A stretch of DNA of 11,194 nucleotides. Source: Methylophilaceae bacterium. Lineage in GTDB: Bacteria > Pseudomonadota > Gammaproteobacteria > Burkholderiales > Methylophilaceae. The notes under the pieces are model-generated. The model did no database searches and was not told the DNA's origin. It worked only from the letters and a program-made list of their open reading frames with translations. Within the stretch, counting starts at the first letter, position 1, and every line of letters begins with the position of its first letter. The position numbers and the translations under genes are program-made. The stretch is from NCBI GenBank assembly GCA_947379975.1, contig CANCPF010000041.1, forward strand, positions 1 to 11,194, written 5' to 3'. Positions 5,814-11,194 of the stretch are shown in pieces.

Positions 5814-6869
5814 ATGATTAACACCAACCAAATCGCCCGTATCGCCCTCATAGCCTTGCTTATTATTGGCTGTGCGACGGTGTTAATGCCATTTATGGCG
5901 GCTATTTTATTTGCCACTATTATTTGTTTGTTCACCTGGCCGCTCTATCATCGCATCTGGCTTCGTTTGGGTAAGCGCGATACCTTAGCCGCTATAGTAA
6001 TGACCATACTCCTGTTGGTATCGCTCATTCTGCCTATGGCTTATTTGGTGATTAATTTGGCTGATTCTGCGGCAAAAGTGTTCGATGAGCTAAGCTATGC
6101 ATTGCAAAATATTCAGCCGTATGCGCCAGCGTGGATGCGTAATTTTCCGCTAATTGGTGGTCAAGTCAGCGATTCTTGGGAACGTGTAGCCGTCAGCCAC
6201 GAAGAACTGATGAAACTATTAAGCCAGTATTACGAGCCTATGCAAAAGTTAAGTTTAGCTGCTGCACAGCTGGTACTGAGCGGCTTTTTACAGTTGTCAT
6301 TAGTGGTGTTTGCTGCCTTCTTTTTTTATCGTGATGGCGTGCGCTTGTCTAAAAGTCTCATTGCAATCGTCCGTAGACTGGGTGGTGAATTAGGTGAAGA
6401 AATGCTTAATTTATCTTGCAACACGGTCAAAGGCGTCATGCTCGGCATTTTTGGCACAGCGTTGGCGCAGGCGGCGGTCGCCTTGGCAGGCTTTTTAATC
6501 GCTGGTGCGCCCATGCCATTTATACTCGCGTTTCTGACATTTTTCTTATCTATTATTCCAGTCGGGCCGCCCTTAGTATGGGGTGGCGCGGCAGTGTGGT
6601 TATATAATCATGGCGATCATGGTTGGGCAATATTTATCGCACTATATGGTTTTCTGGTAATTAGTACGGTGGATAATGTCGTCAAACCTATCCTTATCAG
6701 CCATTCCTCACATTTGCCCTTACTACTGGTGTTATTAGGCGTACTTGGTGGTGCGCTGACTTTTGGCTTCGTCGGGATTTTTCTAGGCCCGACCTTACTG
6801 GCGGTAGGATTAACCCTAGTTAGCCATTGGATTGCTTTGCAAAAAAGGAAAGTGCATGAAACGCTATGA
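5814..6869 (+). CDS. AI-2E/PerM-family inner-membrane transporter
   Basis: The 351-residue polytopic membrane protein belongs to the AI-2E transporter (PF01594, PerM/YdiK/TqsA) family. Two N-terminal hydrophobic pairs lie at about 10-45 and 58-83. A soluble helical region follows (84-150) and then several more membrane segments. Diagnostic motifs are FFFYRDG (169-175), SIIPVGPP (246-253), STVDNVVKPILI (284-295) and GGALTFGFVGIFLGP (312-326). Members have been linked to AI-2 export, Na+/H+ exchange or other transport, so no substrate can be assigned. The gene sits 17 bases after ruvA and its stop overlaps the ruvB start as ATGA, so it is translationally coupled into the ruv operon. I know of no functional link to junction processing. 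Confidence 0.9.
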   Translation: MINTNQIARIALIALLIIGCATVLMPFMAAILFATIICLFTWPLYHRIWLRLGKRDTLAAIVMTILLLVSLILPMAYLVINLADSAAKVFDELSYALQNIQPYAPAWMRNFPLIGGQVSDSWERVAVSHEELMKLLSQYYEPMQKLSLAAAQLVLSGFLQLSLVVFAAFFFYRDGVRLSKSLIAIVRRLGGELGEEMLNLSCNTVKGVMLGIFGTALAQAAVALAGFLIAGAPMPFILAFLTFFLSIIPVGPPLVWGGAAVWLYNHGDHGWAIFIALYGFLVISTVDNVVKPILISHSSHLPLLLVLLGVLGGALTFGFVGIFLGPTLLAVGLTLVSHWIALQKRKVHETL

Positions 6870-7894
6870 TAGAAACTGATCGCCTCATTGCACCTGATGC
6901 TGAAAGCCCACGTGAAGAGGCGTTAGAACGCGCACTGCGTCCTAAACTGCTAGACGAATATGTCGGCCAAGAAAAAGCACGTAGCCAGTTAGAGATTTTT
7001 ATTAACGCCGCGCGTGGTCGCAGTGAGCCGCTAGATCATGTGTTGTTATTCGGCCCACCAGGCTTAGGTAAAACCACTTTAGCGCATATTATTGCCAAAG
7101 AAATGGGCGTCAATATGCGGCAAACGTCAGGCCCAGTGCTAGAGCGGGCCGGCGATTTAGCCGCGCTGCTGACTAATCTTGAGCCTAACGATGTACTTTT
7201 TATTGATGAAATCCATAGGCTTTCACCAGTGGTTGAAGAGATTTTATATCCGGCAATGGAAGATTACCGGTTGGACATTATGATAGGTGAAGGTCCTGCG
7301 GCTAGGTCTGTACGTTTAGATTTGCCGCCATTTACCTTAATCGGCGCAACCACGCGTGCCGGTATGCTGACTAATCCTCTGCGAGATCGCTTCGGCATCG
7401 TGTCGCGTTTGGAATTTTATACGTCTGAAGAATTAGCGCGTATCGTGCAACGCAGTGCCGGTTTGTTGGAGGTGGAAATGGTCGATACTGGGGCTTTTGA
7501 AATTGCCAAACGCTCGCGTGGTACGCCACGTATCGCCAATAGATTATTACGTCGGGTACGTGATTATGCGCAAGTAAAAGGCGACGGCACGGTGTCCGCC
7601 GGCGTAGCAGATGCTGCTTTGAAAATGCTGGATGTCGACCGACTTGGCTTTGATGTGATGGATAGAAAATTACTTTTAGCGGTCATGGAAAAGTTTAATG
7701 GTGGCCCCGTTGGCTTAGATAATTTAGCCGCGGCTATCGGTGAAGAGCGCGAAACCATAGAAGATGTGCTGGAGCCTTATTTGATTCAGCAAGGTTATTT
7801 AATGCGTACACCTCGCGGTCGGGTCGCCACCAGCTTATCCTACCAACATTTTGATATGGCTATGCCGAAACATTTAAGTGGTGAGGATTACTAG
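6866..7894 (+). CDS. ruvB: Holliday junction branch migration ATPase RuvB
   Basis: RuvB is the hexameric AAA+ motor that drives branch migration with RuvA. The 342-residue protein shows Walker A GPPGLGKTT (63-71), Walker B LFIDEIH (111-117), sensor 1 GATTRAG (160-166) and the arginine-finger region PLRDRFG (171-177). A C-terminal winged helix contains RTPRGRVAT. The N-terminal LRPKLLDEYVGQEK is typical. The start ATG overlaps the upstream stop (ATGA at 6866-6869). The nearest purine-rich site, AAAAAAGGAAAG, is about 14 bases off, so translational coupling probably matters for expression. Confidence 0.97.
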   Translation: MIETDRLIAPDAESPREEALERALRPKLLDEYVGQEKARSQLEIFINAARGRSEPLDHVLLFGPPGLGKTTLAHIIAKEMGVNMRQTSGPVLERAGDLAALLTNLEPNDVLFIDEIHRLSPVVEEILYPAMEDYRLDIMIGEGPAARSVRLDLPPFTLIGATTRAGMLTNPLRDRFGIVSRLEFYTSEELARIVQRSAGLLEVEMVDTGAFEIAKRSRGTPRIANRLLRRVRDYAQVKGDGTVSAGVADAALKMLDVDRLGFDVMDRKLLLAVMEKFNGGPVGLDNLAAAIGEERETIEDVLEPYLIQQGYLMRTPRGRVATSLSYQHFDMAMPKHLSGEDY

Positions 7895-7896
7895 GT

Positions 7897-8358
7897 TTGC
7901 ATAAGACTGTCTTGAGTAAGTCTGACTTGAATAAGACTGCCTTGAATCGCGGCCTGTTTGTTTGGCCAATTCGGGTCTATTACGAGGATACCGATAGCGG
8001 CGGTGTGGTTTATCACGCTAATTATTTGAATTTTATGGAACGTGCCAGAACCGAATGGCTGCGTGCGCTTGGTTTTGAGCAAACTGAGCTTAAAACAGCG
8101 CTAGGCATTATATTTGTGGTGCATAGTATGACGCTTGGTTTTAAAAGCCCAGCCCACTTTAATGACATGCTGGCTGTTAAAAGCCAGTGCATAAAAATGG
8201 GTCATGGCAGCCTAGAGTTTTTGCAAACGATCACGCGTAATGAGCAAGTATTGCTCGAGGCAACAGTTAAGCTGGCTTGTGTGGAGACGGTTAATTTTAG
8301 GCCAACAGGCATACCGAATGCCGTTAAGCAGGCAATCAGTACAACCATTAATGAATAA
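7897..8358 (+). CDS. ybgC: YbgC-family acyl-CoA thioesterase of the Tol cluster
   Basis: This is a hot-dog-fold thioesterase (4HBT). The core WPIRVYYEDTDSGGVVYH holds the catalytic Asp (D33, numbered from TTG 7897) and the conserved His (H40), followed by ANYLNFMERARTEWLR. YbgC proteins hydrolyse acyl-CoA or acyl-ACP thioesters and are encoded just before tolQ in many proteobacteria. No ATG is available before the core. TTG at 7897 has GAGGA (7883-7887) 9 bases upstream and gives 153 residues. TTG at 7942 gives MNRGLFVWPIRVYY, which aligns with the start of E. coli YbgC (MNTTLFRWPVRVYY) and a more usual 138 residues, but it lacks a clear ribosome-binding site. The extra 15 residues are the pentapeptides HKTVL, SKSDL and NKTAL, encoded by a 15-bp tandem repeat. 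The gene begins 2 bases after ruvB. Confidence 0.9.
   Translation: MHKTVLSKSDLNKTALNRGLFVWPIRVYYEDTDSGGVVYHANYLNFMERARTEWLRALGFEQTELKTALGIIFVVHSMTLGFKSPAHFNDMLAVKSQCIKMGHGSLEFLQTITRNEQVLLEATVKLACVETVNFRPTGIPNAVKQAISTTINE
7902..7946. repeat. Three 15-bp tandem repeats at the 5' end of ybgC
   Basis: Units are TAAGACTGTCTTGAG (7902-7916), TAAGTCTGACTTGAA (7917-7931) and TAAGACTGCCTTGAA (7932-7946). Each contains an 11-bp dyad: AAGACTGTCTT and AAGTCTGACTT are perfect around a central T, and AAGACTGCCTT has one mismatch. The second unit differs from the first by a matched pair of changes that preserves the symmetry. Each unit also carries a TTG in the ybgC frame (7912, 7927, 7942). Confidence 0.85.
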
Positions 8359-8372
8359 TACTGTTCATTAAT
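8347..8372. repeat. AT-rich hairpin across the ybgC stop codon
   Basis: ATTAATGAA (8347-8355) and TTCATTAAT (8364-8372) form a perfect 9-bp stem with an 8-base loop that contains the ybgC TAA. The stem has a single G-C pair and is followed by AAAAGAAC rather than a T-run, so it is not a standard terminator. It may mark a processing site or affect ybgC-tolQ coupling. Confidence 0.5.
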
Positions 8373-8412
8373 AAAAGAACGACTATCCAATAAAACAAAA
8401 CGTGGAGCAATT

Positions 8413-9093
8413 ATGGCTGTAGCCGTCGACAATGATATGTCAATTTTCTCGCTAGTAGCGGGCGCTAGTCTGCCAGTGCAATTGGTGCTGCTGGTTTTAA
8501 TCATCACCTCATTATTTTCTTGGTGGTATATTTTTATAAAATTAGCCACGATTAAACGTGCAGAAGCCAGCGCTGACGATTTTGAAAATGCTTTTTGGAC
8601 AGGTGGTGACTTAAATAAACTATTTGAAGGCCTCACCGCTGGTCGTAGAAAAGCACAGGGCATGGCGAGTATATTTGAAGCAGGTTTTAAAGAATATGCG
8701 CGACATAAGCAACAACCACGTATGGAAATTTCCGACGTGATGGAAGGTTCACGGCGCGCCATGCGTGCCGCCTATAATCGTGAGTTAGATGATCTTGATG
8801 CACACCTACCATTCTTAGCTTCAGTCGGTTCTGTCAGCCCATATATCGGCTTATTTGGCACGGTGTGGGGCATCATGAATGCTTTTAGAGGCTTGTCTAA
8901 TGTTGCGCAAGCCACGCTTAGCCAAGTGGCGCCTGGCATTGCTGAAGCGCTAGTGGCAACTGCCATTGGTCTGTTTGCCGCTATTCCTGCGGTCATTGCC
9001 TACAATCGTTTTGCCTCAAGTGTAGACCGACTTTCAGTACGCTATGAAAGTTTTATGGAAGAGTTTACCAACATTTTGCAGCGTAAATCATAA
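8413..9093 (+). CDS. tolQ: Tol-Pal system proton channel subunit TolQ
   Basis: TolQ is the pentameric MotA/ExbB-type stator of the Tol motor in the inner membrane. The 226-residue protein has three membrane helices at about 20-43, 134-158 and 172-196. Its large cytoplasmic loop lies between the first two. GLFGTVWGIM (146-155) and APGIAEALVATAIGL (173-187) carry the conserved channel-lining Thr residues (T150 and T183 here). GGAG at 8404-8407 lies 5 bases before the ATG, a strong ribosome-binding site. A 54-base gap separates it from ybgC, and the order ybgC-tolQ-tolR-tolA-tolB is the classical one. Confidence 0.97.
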   Translation: MAVAVDNDMSIFSLVAGASLPVQLVLLVLIITSLFSWWYIFIKLATIKRAEASADDFENAFWTGGDLNKLFEGLTAGRRKAQGMASIFEAGFKEYARHKQQPRMEISDVMEGSRRAMRAAYNRELDDLDAHLPFLASVGSVSPYIGLFGTVWGIMNAFRGLSNVAQATLSQVAPGIAEALVATAIGLFAAIPAVIAYNRFASSVDRLSVRYESFMEEFTNILQRKS

Positions 9094-9105
9094 AGGGTAA
9101 ACGCG

Positions 9106-9504
9106 ATGTCACGCACACGTAAACGCCGTTTAATGAACCAAATCAATGTCGTGCCTTATATTGATGTCACACTAGTATTGCTGGTCATTTTTATGGTGAC
9201 CGCGCCTATGACTAACCCTGGGGTAGTTGATTTGCCTAAGGTTGGACAAGCGCTAAAACAACCACAGTTACCACCAGTAGTGTTGACGGTAAAGTTAAAT
9301 CATAAAATTGAGCTAGACAATAAGCCCATGCCGCGCGATGAGTTATTGTTGGCGGTACGCAACGCACTGGCTAAATCACCAGAACGTTCAGTGGTGATTG
9401 CTGCAGATAAAAATGTGAAGTACGACGATGTGATCGGTGTGATGGATTTGCTTAAGCAAAATAAAGTAGACAAAGTGGGGCTTTTATTGGCGCCTGCCTC
9501 ATAG
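9106..9504 (+). CDS. tolR: Tol-Pal system proton channel subunit TolR
   Basis: TolR is an ExbD/TolR-type single-pass protein whose helix sits in the TolQ pore. The 132-residue product starts with a basic cytoplasmic tail, MSRTRKRRLMNQINVVPYID. D20 at the entry of the helix VTLVLLVIFMV (21-31) is the essential proton-carrying Asp. The periplasmic domain follows, including VVIAADKNVKYDDVIGVMDLLKQN. AAAGGG at 9092-9097 lies 8 bases before the ATG. The gene starts 12 bases after tolQ, consistent with stoichiometric coexpression. Confidence 0.97.
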   Translation: MSRTRKRRLMNQINVVPYIDVTLVLLVIFMVTAPMTNPGVVDLPKVGQALKQPQLPPVVLTVKLNHKIELDNKPMPRDELLLAVRNALAKSPERSVVIAADKNVKYDDVIGVMDLLKQNKVDKVGLLLAPAS

Positions 9505-9518
9505 CTTGCATTAAAAAA

Positions 9519-10328
9519 ATGATTAGAAAGTACGAAAAAGAAATCTCTTGGAAAGCCGGCGCTTATGCGATTGGCGTGCATTTGGCTTTGCTGGTGGCGC
9601 TATTGATTTCATTTAATTGGAAAGCTGCCCACCCGGTACTGAATATTGCTGAAGTAGAATTGTGGGATAGTTTGCCTACCGTTGTGCAAAAGCCAATGCC
9701 AGCGCCAGTGGTCGAACCGCAAGTAAAGCCAGCGCCCATCATAGATGAAACGCCAAAACCAGCGCCTGTTGTTGAAGAAAAACCAGTTGAGCCTAAGGTT
9801 GATATTGCGCTAGAAAAAAAGAAAAAAGAGCTTGAGCAAAAAAAACTTGATGAGCAAGTTAAAAAAGATAAAGCGCTAGAGCAAAAAAAGCAACTTGATG
9901 CACTGAAAGCAGAAGTCAGTAAAGATAAACCGGTCAAGAACAACACGGCCGATGCATTGAAAAATTTACAACAAGAAGCGTTAGCTGATGATAAATCTGA
10001 AGGTGATAAGCAGGCCGTTTCAGCTAAAGCCTCGGCTAATGCGGGTGTTGTTGGCGATGCTATTAATAAAATTCAAGCCAAAATTCGTGGCAACGTGAAT
10101 AAAGCTTTGTGTAGAGAAGATAATCCGGAGTTGAGGTTTGACATTGCTTTACTGCCAACAGGTCAATTAAGTGGCAGTCCTAAGTTGGTTAAAAGTAGTG
10201 GCAGTGCTGCCTGCGACGAAGCGGTAGAGCGTGCCATCATGGCTTCAGACCCGTTGCCATTACCTGCTGACAGCTCACTTTTCTCACAATTTAGAAATCT
10301 TAAATTGAAGTTTCGTCCGAATGATTAA
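9519..10328 (+). CDS. tolA: Tol-Pal system periplasm-spanning protein TolA
   Basis: TolA links the TolQR motor to TolB and Pal during outer-membrane constriction at division. At 269 residues it is much shorter than E. coli TolA (421). Domain I is one membrane helix (about 15-33) with the family His at 21. A proline-rich segment follows with three decapeptide repeats: PAPVVEPQVK (61-70), PAPIIDETPK (71-80) and PAPVVEEKPV (81-90). The Lys/Glu/Gln-rich coiled coil is about 97-135 only, so the periplasmic reach is short. The C-terminal domain (about 176-269) retains the paired Cys198 and Cys232 expected to form a disulfide, and ends in NLKLKFRPND. There is no clear ribosome-binding site before the ATG, which follows an A-rich run, so coupling to tolR 14 bases upstream is likely. 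Adenine runs of 7-8 lie in the coiled coil. Confidence 0.95.
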   Translation: MIRKYEKEISWKAGAYAIGVHLALLVALLISFNWKAAHPVLNIAEVELWDSLPTVVQKPMPAPVVEPQVKPAPIIDETPKPAPVVEEKPVEPKVDIALEKKKKELEQKKLDEQVKKDKALEQKKQLDALKAEVSKDKPVKNNTADALKNLQQEALADDKSEGDKQAVSAKASANAGVVGDAINKIQAKIRGNVNKALCREDNPELRFDIALLPTGQLSGSPKLVKSSGSAACDEAVERAIMASDPLPLPADSSLFSQFRNLKLKFRPND

Positions 10329-10329
10329 T

Positions 10330-10361
10330 TCTAGCCATTAAATGAAATATGACTGGCTAGA
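10330..10361. repeat. Inverted repeat between tolA and tolB
   Basis: TCTAGCCA (10330-10337) and TGGCTAGA (10354-10361) are perfect 8-bp arms around a 16-base loop. Flanking TTAA/TTAA (10325-10328 and 10362-10365) can extend the stem past a one-base bulge. It begins at the tolA stop codon and is followed by only a weak T-run (GATTTTG). It could be an attenuator, a processing hairpin or a weak terminator. The 144-base tolA-tolB gap is the longest in the tol cluster, and in E. coli tolB has its own internal promoter. Confidence 0.5.
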
Positions 10362-10472
10362 TTAATGAAGATTTTGTAACAAAGTGTAAATCGAGTGCTA
10401 TCAATAAGTGGATGCAGTAAAATCAAATATAAGATTGACCAGTTAACGCTCATTAAAGACATTTGATCGCTT

Positions 10473-11194
10473 ATGAATATGCCCATTTTTACAAAAACAA
10501 TCAGCTCCGTCATGTTGTTACTCGGTTTGTGCCTCGCTTCAATTGCGAATGCCGCCTTGGAAATTGAAATTAGCGGCGGCAGTGCTCAACAGGTGCCAGT
10601 GGCGATTGTGCCGTTTGCTCAGAGTGGCACGGCCAATCAAGAAAATATCAGCGCAATTATTAGCGCAGATTTACGCCGCAGTGGTTTGTTTCGTGTGCTA
10701 GAAACTGGTGGTGTGGTGAGTCGCCCCAGCGATATAGCGCAAATTAAATATTCCGAATGGGCCGCTTTACAGGCGCAAGCAATGGCGGTTGGCGTTGTAG
10801 AAGCGCTGCCAGCGAATCGCCTCAAAGTGACTTTTCAGCTGGCCGATGTGCTTAAGCAAACGCAATTAACTGGCATGCAATATAACATTGCACCTAACCA
10901 GCTTAGAGCCACAGCCCATAAAATTGCCGATGTCATTTATCAAAAACTAACCGGTGAAACAGGTATCTTTGCTAGCCGCATTGCTTATATTAATAAATCT
11001 AATGGACGCTATGCTTTGCGCATAGCCGATGCCGATGGCGCTAACCCGCTGACCATGGTGTCATCAAAAGAGCCTATTATTTCACCGTCATGGTCGCCAG
11101 ATGGTAGCAAAATCGCTTATGTGTCTTTTGAAAAGAAAAAGCCGATTATATTTGTGCAAAGCTTAAGCGGTCAGCGTACAGTGCTTGCTAATTT
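10473..11194 (+). CDS. tolB: Tol-Pal system periplasmic propeller protein TolB, N-terminal part
   Basis: The frame is open from the ATG at 10473 to the window end, giving 240 codons plus two bases; the rest lies beyond. A signal peptide is clear: MNMPIFTKTISSVMLLLGLC, then LASIANA with likely cleavage after A27. The N-terminal TolB domain follows, with VPVAIVPFAQSG, ISADLRRSGLFRVLE and HKIADVIYQKLTGETGIFASRIAYI. The beta-propeller then begins, with the WD40-like repeat motif SPSWSPDGSKIAYVSFE (from about 204). TolB interacts with Pal and TolA in the periplasm. The ribosome-binding site is weak (TTAAAGAC region), and the ATG at 10479 is an alternative start two codons downstream. Confidence 0.95.
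   Translation, partial: MNMPIFTKTISSVMLLLGLCLASIANAALEIEISGGSAQQVPVAIVPFAQSGTANQENISAIISADLRRSGLFRVLETGGVVSRPSDIAQIKYSEWAALQAQAMAVGVVEALPANRLKVTFQLADVLKQTQLTGMQYNIAPNQLRATAHKIADVIYQKLTGETGIFASRIAYINKSNGRYALRIADADGANPLTMVSSKEPIISPSWSPDGSKIAYVSFEKKKPIIFVQSLSGQRTVLAN

Noticed and set aside
8202..8762. Minus-strand open frame across the ybgC-tolQ junction
   Set aside because: It is antisense to two clearly conserved genes, has no recognisable domain and no supporting promoter or ribosome-binding site was seen.
9563..9946. Minus-strand Ser/Phe/Cys-rich open frame opposite tolA
   Set aside because: Its composition is simply the reverse complement of the Lys/Glu-rich coiled-coil codons of tolA.
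10374..10404. Possible tolB promoter, TTGTAA with TGCTATCAA
   Set aside because: The spacer is 19 bases and the -10 matches only 4/6; too weak to list as a feature.

Overview
The window looks like a chromosomal segment of a moderately AT-leaning betaproteobacterium. The order yebC-ruvC-ruvA-ruvB-ybgC-tolQ-tolR-tolA-tolB and the RuvC, TolQ and YbgC sequences fit this class. Methylophilaceae (for example a Methylotenera-like organism) is my best guess, but it is an inference from recall and not from a search. No tRNA, rRNA, CRISPR array, IS element or phage gene is visible.

Region 1 (1-1180) is an iron-uptake pair: the C-terminal end of a TonB-dependent siderophore-type outer-membrane receptor, then a PiuC/YbiX Fe(II)/2-oxoglutarate PKHD-type hydroxylase. 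Region 2 (1181-3745) is accessory. It holds a minus-strand two-CBS-domain protein. Divergent from it is a small plus-strand cassette of a MarR/SlyA-type repressor, an NTF2-fold (SgcJ/DUF4440-like) protein and an EamA/DMT-family permease. The cassette promoter is a near-perfect sigma-70 promoter. A SlyA-type palindrome, TTAGCTTGCTAA, fills much of its spacer, and the predicted transcription start is only a few bases before the repressor ATG. This suggests an autoregulated, nearly leaderless mRNA.

Region 3 (3746-8358) starts at a probable promoter and carries yebC, ruvC, ruvA, an AI-2E/PerM-family membrane protein gene, ruvB and ybgC, all on the plus strand and tightly packed. RuvABC together branch-migrate and cut Holliday junctions. 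The membrane protein gene splits ruvA from ruvB and overlaps ruvB by ATGA. ruvC has a GTG start right after a three-codon mini-ORF and encodes an unusual charged insertion. The 5' end of ybgC is built from three 15-bp tandem repeats, each of which contains its own dyad and an in-frame TTG.

Region 4 (8359-11194) is the Tol envelope system: tolQ, tolR, tolA and the first 240 codons of tolB (cut by the window end). TolQ-TolR form the proton-driven motor, TolA spans the periplasm, and TolB is the periplasmic propeller that works with Pal. Inverted repeats lie at the ybgC stop codon and between tolA and tolB, and may partition the transcript.

Most genes are ordinary housekeeping genes. The parts most worth a second look are the marR control region, the ybgC tandem dyads, and the ruvC start and insertion. 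I found no convincing evidence of a wholly new system.
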